From positions 19,914 to 83,913 of the IMG/VR virus record IMGVR_UViG_3300019880_000001: a stretch of 64,000 nt of DNA; one strand, given 5' to 3'. The notes under the pieces are model-generated. The model had not been told where the DNA came from, did no database searches, and saw nothing but the letters and a program-made list of their open reading frames with translations. The position numbers and the translations under genes were made by a program. Numbering within the stretch: the first letter of the stretch is position 1; the number at the start of each line of letters is the position of its first letter. This document shows positions 50,928 through 59,167 of the stretch, one piece after another. Origin of the DNA: a virus.

Positions 50928-52123
50928 TTTTGGGCCACCAACATCTCGCGCGTCGCTTCTCGGATAACACCTTTTTTCCGGAGCTGCATGAGCAACTTCT
51001 CGCCGGCGACTTTTCCGAGGGCCTCGATGACGCTCTTCTTCGAAAGTGTCTCGTAGGTCTGCTCTTGGATCTCGAGCACCTTTCCGTCTTTCGTCTCGAT
51101 GACCGATCCGAGACGCACGAGACGCTTCAACTCGGCAGAGCCGGCTTTCTCGAGCTCACGGAACCGCTTCAACATGTCGTAGAGCGCGCCGGCACGTACC
51201 TCGAGCATCCCCTCCGGCGGGGGCTCGGTCGGAAGCGCGCAGAGCGCGTTCGGGTCGACGGGCTCCAGCATGAGCTTGTTCGCGGCCTCGGTGAGCACCG
51301 CCGCGCTTTCGACGAGGAGGTACGCCGCAGCGGCAGGGCAACCGATACGCGCCGGGCAGCGCTTGCAGTACTCGTCGGGGCGAAGAAAGCCACCTCCGAT
51401 GCGATCGAACGCGGCGTGCAGCTCTTTTGCGTGAGCTCGCTGGTCTTCGATCTCGTACGGCTCCGCGTAGACGATAGGGAGCCCTTTCCGATCTGCATGG
51501 AAGATCCCGAGCTCGCCATGTAGCGACCCAGCAGCGAGCCCGAGCGTACGGAGCTGCGATACCGTCGAAGGTCGAGCGAACCGCGCGTTCTCGTCGTTCG
51601 CGATCCAACTTTCGAACAACCCCGTCTTGTGATCAATGACGACCCGCCGCTTTCGGTTGGCGTTGCGCGCGATGAGATCGACGGTACCCGGCAACTCATC
51701 GTCGGCGACAGCGTACACGTGGTCCTCATCGTGTGCCTCGATGGTGCGCGCCTTCCAGGTACCGTCCGATTTAGCACTCACCGCGTACGCCGTTTCAATC
51801 TCAGCGATCTCTAGCTTCTCGCGGGTGAGCCAGTTGCGGAGCACCTTCACGCTGCTCTTGACGTGTCCGGCGAGCTCCTCGCGCGCTTCCTTGACGTCGT
51901 AGCGCTTGGCGGCGCGGTCGATCTCCTTCGCGTAGGCACCGGCGCTCTTCTCGAGCGGCTTCTTCACGGGCGAGCGAAGGCACGCGGCGATTACCTGATG
52001 AAACGCCGATCCGTACCTCGCTGGTTCGCCGGGCTCATCGGGTTCGGCTACGAGCCCGGGGTCGAACGGGCGCGGGCACAGAAGAAGCAGTTCGGTTTTC
52101 GACGCGGACGGTTGAAGACCCAT
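50924..52123 (-). CDS. RecB/Cas4-like PD-(D/E)XK nuclease with Fe-S cluster motif
   Basis: 399 residues. GSAFHQVIAACL near the front (RecB-type His), LPGTVDLIARN and VVIDHKTG giving the D...DxK core, Q in TVSQLRTLG, and CKRCPARIGCP as C-terminal Cys ligands for a 4Fe-4S cluster. This is the phage DUF2800/Cas4-like exonuclease type. Probably makes 3' or 5' single strands for the Sak4/SSB recombination system. C-terminal 130 residues are helical and extra. Confidence 0.75.
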   Translation of the reverse strand: MGLQPSASKTELLLLCPRPFDPGLVAEPDEPGEPARYGSAFHQVIAACLRSPVKKPLEKSAGAYAKEIDRAAKRYDVKEAREELAGHVKSSVKVLRNWLTREKLEIAEIETAYAVSAKSDGTWKARTIEAHDEDHVYAVADDELPGTVDLIARNANRKRRVVIDHKTGLFESWIANDENARFARPSTVSQLRTLGLAAGSLHGELGIFHADRKGLPIVYAEPYEIEDQRAHAKELHAAFDRIGGGFLRPDEYCKRCPARIGCPAAAAYLLVESAAVLTEAANKLMLEPVDPNALCALPTEPPPEGMLEVRAGALYDMLKRFRELEKAGSAELKRLVRLGSVIETKDGKVLEIQEQTYETLSKKSVIEALGKVAGEKLLMQLRKKGVIREATREMLVAQK

Positions 52124-52124
52124 C

Positions 52125-52532
52125 TCACCCTACCTTTCGAGATTCGAGCGCGATGCAACGATGCTCTGGGGCCCGCGCGCCACACGTGACGCATTGCCCG
52201 ATCTTCTCTCGAAGCTCTCTCGAAAGCGGCGTTGTTCTAGGCTGTCGACGGTAACGCTCTCGGTTGGCAGTACGTTGACGTTCCAACTCATTGACCGTGA
52301 GCGCACGGTAGGGACGGTGCGGCAAGCAGGTGAAATTTTCTGGCGGAGCCCTGTCTGAAAATGGGCAGCGATGCTCCGAAGCCAACGAACCGCACAGCTC
52401 ACAGCGATAGACGGATCCGCCGTTCCCGCGTCGCACAGTGAACGAGTCTCGCTCGGCGTACGAACAAAAGTAGCTCGACTGTTGTTGGGCTTCGCCGAAC
52501 AGCTCGAGGATTCCGACTTGGAGATCGATCAA
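52125..52532 (-). CDS. Double zinc-finger protein
   Basis: 135 residues from TTG 52532, supported by AAGGAG seven bases upstream; a GTG further upstream is possible. CELCGSLASEHRC and CVTCGARAPEHRC are two related CxxCG...HRC zinc sites 80 residues apart with a basic Arg-rich region between. Likely nucleic-acid binding. Confidence 0.6.
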   Translation of the reverse strand: MIDLQVGILELFGEAQQQSSYFCSYAERDSFTVRRGNGGSVYRCELCGSLASEHRCPFSDRAPPENFTCLPHRPYRALTVNELERQRTANRERYRRQPRTTPLSRELREKIGQCVTCGARAPEHRCIALESRKVG

Positions 52533-52602
52533 TAAAGTGCTCCTTCGACGGCCACCGGACCTCCAACCCTCCAACCGAAATTCGAGACGAGGCACCCCCC
52601 AC

Positions 52603-53922
52603 TCATTTCCCAGTACCCTTCTGATCACTACCCCCACTAGGACCCCTATTTTTGGTTGGAGGTTTGGAGGTAGTAGAAGAGTGCTCTTTGGGAGCTTCGG
52701 CGGGAAAATAGCGGCGGACGTCGTCCGTGCCCCGCACAATCCTCGTCCAGCCGATTGCCCGGAGCGCCTTGCCGGCTAGGGCCTGCGCTGCCCGGTTCTG
52801 CTTGTCCTTGGTCACGTCCACGGCGTTGGTGAGCAGGTCGGTGATGGTTACCCCGCCCTTCCGATAGAGCGCCCGATTCATTGACAGGTACTCCTTGAAG
52901 TGAGTTTCCCACGGCTCGGGTTCTCGCCGCTCTTCAGCTTCGGCCGCCGCCGAAGCGAGCAGCTTCTCGTCCCGCATGTGCCACTTCTCGTTTTTTCTGT
53001 ACCGAGCGAACGCCTCCGCCCAAATCTGATCGCGCTCTTCACGTACGATCTTGAGATCGATCTTGCTGGCGATCAGAACAGGATTGAACCGCCTAGCGCC
53101 GGTCGTGTCATTCAAGTACCCGGCGCCGTTCGGGTTGACGGTTCCGGCGAATACGTTCTGCCTAGGGAAGTCGATCGTCGTTTTCCCATACGAGGGGCGG
53201 TAGCTGTCCTTCACCGACGAGATGAAAGCTTTGACTCGCGCAAGGTCGGCGCTGTTGAGAGCATCGAGCTCACTGAACTCGACGATCCACTTTCTTCTAA
53301 GCGCCTGGTAGCCGTCCTTGCCTCCAATGTTGAAGACCGTATCCAAAAACCAATCGTCGGATGCGAGGATGCGGAGGAAAGTAGACTTGTGAGCGCCTTG
53401 CGCTCCTTCGAGAATGAGTACCGTGTCGACCTGCACACCAGGCCGCATCACACGCGCGACAGCACCTAGGAAAAAGTTCTTGGTGACGGCTCGAGTGTAA
53501 AGTGTGTCAGGGGCCCCTCCGACACGAATGAGCAAGTCGTCAACGCGCGTTTTATTGTCCCACTTAGGAATCTCGTTCAAGTAGTCGCGCACCGGATGGA
53601 TCGACCACCTTTCCGAAACGAGCTGCACCGCCTCGTCGACGACGGACGAGTAGAAAGAACACTGGTACTCGTTCGAGAGCCACACGGCGGCACGCGCCGA
53701 ATCACTCTGCGTCCAGTCTCCGACGTCCTTGTTTTCGGGCGCCAGATCGTCGGACCATGGCGGCAACTTCTTCTTGACGATCACGCCGGCGAACGCATCG
53801 AACGCGATGACGTTGTGCCACTCCTTTCGGTGCGTGAGGATCGCGACGGCGTTCGCCAAACACGGCAAGTACATGCCCTGCTTGTTCTTGAGGAGACACG
53901 TATCCCAGCTCGCGGTAGGCAA
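52603..53922 (-). CDS. VapE-type (virulence-associated E) superfamily 3-like helicase
   Basis: 439 residues; start appears to be TTG 53922 with AAGAAGG seven bases upstream, next ATG is codon 17. Core shows Walker A EGAQGAHKST, Walker B WIVEFSELDAL, FISSVKDSYRPSYG, NVFAGTVNP and DTTGARRFNPV, the VapE pattern. VapE proteins are replicative helicases of phages and pathogenicity islands, normally fused or next to a primase. Here the primase is on the other strand at 56500. Divergent from the RHH gene across TTCGACG repeats. Confidence 0.8.
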   Translation of the reverse strand: MPTASWDTCLLKNKQGMYLPCLANAVAILTHRKEWHNVIAFDAFAGVIVKKKLPPWSDDLAPENKDVGDWTQSDSARAAVWLSNEYQCSFYSSVVDEAVQLVSERWSIHPVRDYLNEIPKWDNKTRVDDLLIRVGGAPDTLYTRAVTKNFFLGAVARVMRPGVQVDTVLILEGAQGAHKSTFLRILASDDWFLDTVFNIGGKDGYQALRRKWIVEFSELDALNSADLARVKAFISSVKDSYRPSYGKTTIDFPRQNVFAGTVNPNGAGYLNDTTGARRFNPVLIASKIDLKIVREERDQIWAEAFARYRKNEKWHMRDEKLLASAAAEAEERREPEPWETHFKEYLSMNRALYRKGGVTITDLLTNAVDVTKDKQNRAAQALAGKALRAIGWTRIVRGTDDVRRYFPAEAPKEHSSTTSKPPTKNRGPSGGSDQKGTGK

Positions 53923-53936
53923 TGGCGGGCCTTCTT

Positions 53937-53968
53937 TTCGACGGTTCGACGAGTTTTCAGTTTCGACG
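53937..53968. repeat. Three TTCGACG direct repeats, candidate operators
   Basis: TTCGACG at 53937, 53945 and 53962, i.e. 8 and 17 bp apart, immediately upstream of the minus-strand VapE gene and before the plus-strand RHH gene. Short direct repeats are the usual sites of ribbon-helix-helix dimers, and the adjacent gene encodes one. Confidence 0.5.
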
Positions 53969-54014
53969 GTGAGGGGCGATGCTAGCCTTCGAGGAGGCCG
54001 CCCGTCAAGGGGCC

Positions 54015-54043
54015 TTGTCGGACATCGTCGGTGAGACTAGATT
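54015..54043 (+). promoter_or_regulatory. Candidate short-leader promoter for the 54051 gene
   Basis: TTGTCG (54015-54020), 17 bp, TAGATT (54038-54043), then 7 bases to ATG 54051. Spacing is ideal and the leader would be almost absent, as at 7108, 29983 and 37779. Confidence 0.45.
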
Positions 54044-54050
54044 CGCCGTC

Positions 54051-54230
54051 ATGGAAACAAAAGTCGACGTGCGGCTGTCTCGCGAGTTGCGGAAAGCCCT
54101 CGAACGTGAGCGGTTGCGCATGAGCAAAGCGCTCGGCTCCGAGGTGAAGACGAGCTTCGTCGTACGCTCGCTTCTCGAGCGCGCTCTACGCCCCAAGCGT
54201 CGAACCTCCGCGATCGAGCGCGCAGCGTGA
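54051..54230 (+). CDS. Ribbon-helix-helix-like regulator, 59 aa
   Basis: 59 residues from ATG 54051, chosen because a promoter box lies directly before it; ATG 53979 would add 24 residues. ETKVDVRLSRELRKALERER then a helix with VKTSFVVRSLLERAL follow the RHH strand-helix-helix plan, with a basic end. Likely binds the nearby TTCGACG repeats and controls both directions. Confidence 0.55.
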   Translation: METKVDVRLSRELRKALERERLRMSKALGSEVKTSFVVRSLLERALRPKRRTSAIERAA

Positions 54231-54765
54231 GATCACCCAGGCTCACTTCGCTGTCGGAACTCTTCGACACGCCGAGCGGGGTGTTCAAGTGGTCCACCGA
54301 ACTCAACGTAGACGTCGAGAAACTATTCGGAGAAAAGAAGCGTCCGTCAACGAGACGCAGTCCCACCGCCGGCAACCGCGGGCAAGGAAGCAACTGGCTG
54401 AACCGCGCAACGAGATTGCGTATCTACGAACGAGACGGCTGGCGATGCGTGTGGTGCTGCTGTGAGGTCGAGCGTCCGACGCTCCCCGAAGACGGGATCC
54501 TCGTAGCTGGTGGCGCATTCGCCAAGCTTCGATCGATCACGTCGTCTCTCGCTCGCGCGGAGGCTCGAACCGCCCGAGTAACCTCATCACGTGCTGCGCA
54601 GAGTGCAACGCGAAACGAGGCCGCCTCAGTGTTCCGAAGTTCTCGAAAATGATCTGCGACGCGACCGGCGTGAACCACGACGGCTTCTACCTCTCACCGT
54701 CGAAAATAGTACGGCGTGTCCGCGCCGCGCAAAAACGAAAGCTACCTTCAAGGAGAACCAGTTGA
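54227..54765 (+). pseudogene. HNH endonuclease gene interrupted by a frameshift
   Basis: The frame from 54227 gives a normal HNH front (LRIYERDGWRCVWC), but stops at 54652 after low-complexity residues. A second frame, offset by two bases (i.e. -1), carries ASIDHVVSRSRGGSNRPSNL, then ITCCAECNAKRGRL and continues to a stop at 54763-54765 that overlaps the next ATG. Joined, the product is a standard 179-aa HNH nuclease with DH, N and CxxC motifs. The shift lies between about 54470 and 54525. Sequencing error, decay or programmed shift are all possible; no classical slippery site is seen. Confidence 0.75.
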
Positions 54766-54995
54766 TGCGCGATGAACTAGTCGGTCGTTTCGTGTTCGTC
54801 GGTACCAAACCGGGGACCGTCATGTCGGTCACACCAGGAACCCCGGCAACAGACAAGACGCCCGCAACGCCGGCGATGATCAAGGTGAAGCTGCACGACG
54901 TGCCGACCAAGATGCGCGACGGCAACGAGATCGTAGAAATAGAACGCGCGTCGTCCGCCTGGCGCTTGAAGTACCCAGGAGAGAAACGAGCATGA
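54765..54995 (+). CDS. Small beta-rich protein, 76 aa
   Basis: 76 residues, ATG 54765 with AAGGAG nine bases upstream. GRFVFVGTKPGTVMSVTPG and IKVKLHDVPTKM suggest a small barrel such as an SH3- or OB-like fold. Contains repeated Thr-Pro-Ala units. Function unknown. Confidence 0.6.
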   Translation: MRDELVGRFVFVGTKPGTVMSVTPGTPATDKTPATPAMIKVKLHDVPTKMRDGNEIVEIERASSAWRLKYPGEKRA

Positions 54996-55228
54996 AAGAT
55001 CACTGGATGGCCGTCGCAGGGATCATTTTGCTGTTCGTGATCGCCGAACTCCTTCGTCCCTACCGGCTCCGGGTAGAAGCCAGCGCTCGAAAGTGGGAGC
55101 GAGACAGGTACGAGAAGATGGCCCGACGAGAAGAAGAGAAGGCAGCTCTCGAAGAGAACCGCCCCCACCGTCACATCTACCTGGACACCGCCGCGTTCTA
55201 CCGGGACCTCGCGAAGAACGTACGATGA
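54992..55228 (+). CDS. Small membrane-anchored coiled-coil protein
   Basis: 78 residues, ATGA overlap. One N-terminal membrane helix (residues 6-22), then a basic/acidic helix (WERDRYEKMARREEEKAALE). Layout resembles inner-membrane spanin or small anchor peptides, but no partner is obvious. Confidence 0.65.
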   Translation: MKDHWMAVAGIILLFVIAELLRPYRLRVEASARKWERDRYEKMARREEEKAALEENRPHRHIYLDTAAFYRDLAKNVR

Positions 55229-55269
55229 CCGAAAAACTTTCACGTAACTAAAAAGTGAGGAATAGAAAA

Positions 55270-56424
55270 ATGAAACCCATCAAAATACTGTACATCGCGC
55301 TCATCGCGTCGTTGGTTGGATGCGCACCATCCGAAACCACCGACACGCTTACTGCCACAAGGAGCGCGCTCGAGACAGACGCCTCCCCACCGATCACGGT
55401 GTCCGTGTCGCCGAACGCGGCTACCGTTCAACTAGGGACTGACTTTCAATTTTCAGCTACCGTCACGAACGCACAAGACACTTCCGTTGTCTGGTCTATC
55501 TTGGAGAGCCCGGGGTGCGGGACGATTTCGTCATCCGGCTTGTACTCAGCTCCGACTAGCGCACGCAGCCCATGCCACGTCGTAGCTACGTCTAACCAAG
55601 ACCCGTCGAAGAGCGACTCGGCAGGTATCACGATGTCTTCGGGAAACGGGATGAGCTCGGGGTGCGGGCTCACCGGGATGCGAACCGGCACGTTCCACGT
55701 AGCCACGAGAGACGGTAACGCCGTTCGCCGTGATTTCATGGTCGTGGTTCCTGCGACGTACAACCCGACAGTCCCCCTCGATCTCACGTTCGTGTACCAC
55801 GGCTTGAACCAGAACGAAGCCATCGCTGCGAGCTGGGGCGTACAAGACACGCCGGGTGCCGCTAACGCGAGCATCTTCGTATTCCCGCAAGGGCGCCAAG
55901 TCGGCACCGACGGCATCGGTTGGGACGACTCCTGCGGCGGGCGCGACATGCCCTTCTTCGACCACATGATGTCGATCCTCGAGAGTAGCTACTGCATCAA
56001 CACCCAGAAAATATTCGCCGCCGGGTTCTCTTGGGGCTGCGATCAGACCGTAGCGCTCTCGTGCTGTCGCGGTGACGTCATTCGCGCGGTCGGAGCGGCG
56101 TCGTGCTCGTACGCCTTCAACGATCCGAGCGACTACACGACGTACATGAACCTCACGTGCCCCACCGCCACCGACGCGGCCTACCGCTTCACGCACGATT
56201 CAAACTCCGATGGCGCGTACACGCTCCAGCAGTTTCAATCTACGAGCGCGCTGATGCGATCCTTCAATTCGTGCGCGGCGACGGCCACACCGACGTCTCC
56301 GAGTCCGTGCGTGTCCTACGACACGTGCGCTCATCCAGTCGTCGAGTGCGCTTACCCCAGTCTCGGGCACCAGCTCCCGTCAGGCTGGGGCGCTGATACC
56401 TGGAACTTCTTCAACAGCCTCTAG
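55270..56424 (+). CDS. Secreted lipoprotein with Ig-like and esterase (PHB-depolymerase/LpqC-like) domains
   Basis: 384 residues from ATG 55270 (GAGGAA upstream). Lipobox LVGC at about residue 18. Residues 40-125 are a bacterial Ig-like domain (VSVSPNAATVQLGTDFQFSA, SSSGLYSAP). From 135 an alpha/beta hydrolase follows: LTFVYHGLNQNE oxyanion region, nucleophile GFSWG, Cys pairs and the end GHQLPSGWGADTW containing the likely catalytic His. Resembles secreted feruloyl/PHB esterases of myxobacteria. It looks like host-derived cargo in its own transcript with a strong terminator. Substrate unknown. Confidence 0.75.
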   Translation: MKPIKILYIALIASLVGCAPSETTDTLTATRSALETDASPPITVSVSPNAATVQLGTDFQFSATVTNAQDTSVVWSILESPGCGTISSSGLYSAPTSARSPCHVVATSNQDPSKSDSAGITMSSGNGMSSGCGLTGMRTGTFHVATRDGNAVRRDFMVVVPATYNPTVPLDLTFVYHGLNQNEAIAASWGVQDTPGAANASIFVFPQGRQVGTDGIGWDDSCGGRDMPFFDHMMSILESSYCINTQKIFAAGFSWGCDQTVALSCCRGDVIRAVGAASCSYAFNDPSDYTTYMNLTCPTATDAAYRFTHDSNSDGAYTLQQFQSTSALMRSFNSCAATATPTSPSPCVSYDTCAHPVVECAYPSLGHQLPSGWGADTWNFFNSL

Positions 56425-56431
56425 CAGACAC

Positions 56432-56469
56432 GAACGGCGCGAGCAGGTGTCGTTCTGCTCGCGCCGTTC
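56432..56469 (+). terminator. Strong 15-bp hairpin terminator
   Basis: GAACGGCGCGAGCAG (56432-56446) and its exact complement CTGCTCGCGCCGTTC (56455-56469) with an 8-nt loop, beginning seven bases after the esterase stop. Followed by only a short T stretch. Symmetric, so it could also stop antisense transcripts. Confidence 0.75.
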
Positions 56470-56499
56470 TCCGACCCGAAGGAGAAAAGGGAAACCACG

Positions 56500-57660
56500 T
56501 TGACAGCGTCTTCAACACTCTCGGTGACTCTCTGGCGTTCGTTCTCACGAGGCCGACGCGAGGAGAGAACCTGGAGCTCGTTCATCGACACGTTCGTTCG
56601 AGAGCCCGAGGTCGTGCGCGACAAGCGGAAGGTCGCCGGCTTCTCGCTCGCGTCCTTCCTCGAGAACCGGCGGTCTCTACCTCGAGTCGAGCGGGTCCAC
56701 GCGCTCATTCTCGACTTCGACGAGGGTGACACGACGGTGCGTCAGGCTGAGACGCTACTGCCCGGCGTGCACGGCGTGACGTACACGACGTTCAGACACA
56801 CGATCGAATATCCGAAGCTGCGGGTCATCTTTCCGTTCGACAGGCCCGTCGACGCGGACGAGTACGCGCGGATCTGGACTTGGGTCGCCGACAAGATCAC
56901 GAAGACGAAACGGATCCTCGACGAGTCGACGAGGGACGCGAGCCGATTCTGGTACCTGCCGAGCCACCCACCGGGGGCGACGTACGAGTGGAAAGAGATC
57001 GGCGGGAAAGCGCTCGATGTGGCGCGGGCGTTGAAGGAATCGAAATCCCCCCACTTCCGTTCTTTCCTGGTGAAATCTGCCAAGGCGCCCGCGAAACCCA
57101 AGGGAAAAGAACGGGTTGTGTGTGATCCTTCTGATCAGACTTTCTTTGGACGTGCGTTCGAACGCGCCAACATGTCCTTTGGTCTTCTCGATAATGGCGC
57201 TCTAGCTGTCGCTTGTCCGTGGTCCACGCAACACACCGGCGGCGTAGACGGGGATTCATCGACGGTAGTTTTTCCGGCGACGACTGCCGCAGGCTGGGGT
57301 CATTTTCATTGCTCTCACGCACATTGTGTTGAACGAACGACGTTCGATCTCCTCGACGTCTTGCCCCCCAAAGCGCTTGAAGAGGCTCGGCGAGAACACG
57401 GTTCGGGTTTGGTTCGCGCAAAGATTCGAGCCGGCTTTACGCAACACTTCGAAGCGAAGGTGGGCTTCGATGCACTCGATCGTTTCGTTCTTCGATGTTA
57501 CCCGAACGGCAACGGGGCCCCTCTCGTTTGGACTGTGAAGATTGGAAGCCGAGCGCATGTTGAGGGGCTCGATGCCCAGCCTCTTGTGGCTCTTCGTGGG
57601 CGCATGGTCGATCTTGCGTTACGGGGACGTGAGATCACTTGGGGGCGTTTCGCATGTTGA
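56500..57660 (+). CDS. Archaeo-eukaryotic-type primase with zinc-binding end
   Basis: 386 residues; start appears to be TTG 56500 with AGGGA eight bases upstream. ALILDFDEGDTTV carries the DxD of AEP primases; YTTFRHTIEYPKLRVIFPFD with the His and RxxFP strand, and DASRFWYLPSHPPGA match the phage primase/RepB-like family. The C-terminal part has CPWSTQHTGG...STVVFPA...GHFHCSHAHC, the typical primase-linked zinc motif. Partner of the VapE helicase. Third-position codon use becomes more T-rich toward the end and in the next gene. Confidence 0.75.
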   Translation: MTASSTLSVTLWRSFSRGRREERTWSSFIDTFVREPEVVRDKRKVAGFSLASFLENRRSLPRVERVHALILDFDEGDTTVRQAETLLPGVHGVTYTTFRHTIEYPKLRVIFPFDRPVDADEYARIWTWVADKITKTKRILDESTRDASRFWYLPSHPPGATYEWKEIGGKALDVARALKESKSPHFRSFLVKSAKAPAKPKGKERVVCDPSDQTFFGRAFERANMSFGLLDNGALAVACPWSTQHTGGVDGDSSTVVFPATTAAGWGHFHCSHAHCVERTTFDLLDVLPPKALEEARREHGSGLVRAKIRAGFTQHFEAKVGFDALDRFVLRCYPNGNGAPLVWTVKIGSRAHVEGLDAQPLVALRGRMVDLALRGREITWGRFAC

Positions 57661-58178
57661 AAAAACGGGTGTGTCGTTACTGTCAAAAAGAGTTCGCACC
57701 GTCTAGCGATTCGACCGTGTACTGTTCTGTCGAATGTGCGCAAGACTCTGTGACGTCGGATGAACGGCGTGCGGCAGAACGTGTTTTCGCTCGACGTATT
57801 GCGAGAAGCATAGCGCGGTATCGAGAATGCATTCGACACGCACGGAGACGGCGAGCACGTAGCTTCGAACCGGTAGTCGAACGGGTGAGGTGCAGATCTC
57901 ACCTTCCGGAAAGTTGTCCGGTCTGTTGCCGCCCTTGGCGAAAGTTTTTGTACAAAACGCGCGGCGGGTTGTGGCGTTGTTTTGTCCGCTACCACTACGA
58001 TACCCCATTCGGAGACGATTTGATCAAGGCTAAATTGGCGGGCACGGCCACGTGGATTTACACGTGTAGAAGTTGTAATCAGCTTGAGAAAACGATTCGG
58101 CGAAGATCACCGGAGCGTTGGCCTTACGGGATTCCGCCTTTGGAGCTGAGTCGAATGTTGGAGCAATTTTCAAAGTGA
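57654..58178 (+). CDS. Multi-zinc-finger protein, 174 aa
   Basis: 174 residues; start overlaps the primase end by seven bases. CRYCQKEFAPSSDSTVYCSVEC is a FCS/HNH-like zinc finger, then a basic helical linker, CPVCCRPW and CRSCN. Codon use is visibly more AT-rich than neighbours, suggesting acquisition. Could be a divergent HNH or a DNA-binding protein; no catalytic His is clear. Confidence 0.6.
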   Translation: MLKKRVCRYCQKEFAPSSDSTVYCSVECAQDSVTSDERRAAERVFARRIARSIARYRECIRHARRRRARSFEPVVERVRCRSHLPESCPVCCRPWRKFLYKTRGGLWRCFVRYHYDTPFGDDLIKAKLAGTATWIYTCRSCNQLEKTIRRRSPERWPYGIPPLELSRMLEQFSK

Positions 58179-58513
58179 ACCATCTCCTCGCCGAAGCCGA
58201 AGAGCCGATCCGTCAGGCGCTCGAACGTCTCATCGAAAAAGGCGAAGAGCGGCACCCGTTCGTTGTCGTCGACAAGGTCGGTCGTCGTTCCGTATTCGTC
58301 CAGTTCGCTCGAACGCGCGGCACGCTTCATTTCGACGTGCCGGCTCTCAGGATCTCGCTCGAGGAGGTGACACCCGAGACGGGCGCCGCGCGAGCCGTCG
58401 AAGAGTTGACCGTGCTCGGCGTCTTGCCTGACGAGCGGGTTCTCATCCACGAAGAGGAAGACGAAGCTCCGTGGAAGGGCGACGTCGTACTGAAGAGGCC
58501 CCGATTCGCATGA
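58175..58513 (+). CDS. Unknown protein, 112 aa
   Basis: 112 residues, GTGA overlap. Helix (EPIRQALERLIEKGEE) then strands (PFVVVDKVGRRSVFVQFA, GTLHFDVPALRISLE). Acidic overall. No motif recognised. Confidence 0.65.
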   Translation: MNHLLAEAEEPIRQALERLIEKGEERHPFVVVDKVGRRSVFVQFARTRGTLHFDVPALRISLEEVTPETGAARAVEELTVLGVLPDERVLIHEEEDEAPWKGDVVLKRPRFA

Positions 58514-58725
58514 GACCTCCGCTCATGCAGATCATGCTCGGGCGCTCGGGAGCCGTCATCCCGATGAACCCGAACGCCGAGCAGATCGACTTGGCGTGGG
58601 CCTGTCTTCGCCATCTTCGGACGGGAGAACCTCTTTCGTTCGAATCCAGATTGGATCTTCTGGCGTTCGCCGAAGCTGAACGCGACTACTCGCGCCGGCG
58701 GGAAGAAGGTGTTGACAACGGTTAA
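58510..58725 (+). CDS. Unknown protein, 71 aa
   Basis: 71 residues, ATGA overlap. Helical (QIDLAWACLRHLRTGEP, SRLDLLAFAEAERDY). No motif recognised. Confidence 0.6.
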   Translation: MRPPLMQIMLGRSGAVIPMNPNAEQIDLAWACLRHLRTGEPLSFESRLDLLAFAEAERDYSRRREEGVDNG

Positions 58726-58741
58726 CGGAGGTTGTACCTCC
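58712..58741 (+). promoter_or_regulatory. TTGACA and SD-like hairpin before the 58750 gene
   Basis: TTGACA at 58712-58717 is a perfect -35, with TACCTC 17 bp later (58735-58740) as a poor -10. GGAGGT (58727-58732) pairs with ACCTCC (58736-58741) around a 3-nt loop, so a ribosome-binding-like sequence is hidden in a hairpin. Confidence 0.3.
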
Positions 58742-58749
58742 AAAAGGCG

Positions 58750-59004
58750 ATGGCTACGAAAGACGAGAAGACGAAAGACATGTGGGTCGGCTGGACGCGC
58801 GATGCGCTGGCCGTGTACGAGGAGCCTGACGACGAAGACGTCGACGTGGTCGACGACATGGCAGCTTTCGCCTCCGAATACGCCGACGCGATGCTCGAGG
58901 AGTTCGCGCACAGGTTCGAGAGCGGCACCGCCAGAAAACGTCGCAAAGGCAAGCGTCGTCGTAGGGCCGCCGACGATGACGACGATGATGACGACGACGA
59001 CTGA
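58750..59004 (+). CDS. Acidic protein with basic then poly-Asp end, 84 aa
   Basis: 84 residues from ATG 58750. Acidic helical body, a basic cluster (RKRRKGKRRRRAA) and a C-terminal run of ten Asp. The charge alternation suggests binding to a basic partner or nucleic acid. Function unknown. Confidence 0.6.
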   Translation: MATKDEKTKDMWVGWTRDALAVYEEPDDEDVDVVDDMAAFASEYADAMLEEFAHRFESGTARKRRKGKRRRRAADDDDDDDDDD

Positions 59005-59164
59005 AACGTCCGGGGGCGGGCTCCTCGGAACCCTCGTCCTGCTTGTTCTGGTCGGTATCCCGACGGCCTACGCGGTCGGGCTCTGGTGGATAGTGTTCGG
59101 TCGCGTAGAAACGCGATCCAATCAGACGGATGAAGACGTCGCGGTCACACGCGAGAAAGAATGA
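58988..59164 (+). CDS. Small membrane protein, 58 aa
   Basis: 58 residues from ATG 58988, overlapping the poly-Asp end of the upstream gene; ATG 58976 is an alternative. One membrane helix (about 12-34: LLGTLVLLVLVGIP...WWIVFG) and a charged tail. Function unknown. Confidence 0.6.
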   Translation: MTTTTETSGGGLLGTLVLLVLVGIPTAYAVGLWWIVFGRVETRSNQTDEDVAVTREKE

Positions 59165-59167
59165 GCC

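Noticed and set aside
56432-56469. Palindrome as an attachment site or replication origin.
   Set aside because: Its position seven bases after a stop codon and tight loop fit a terminator better.
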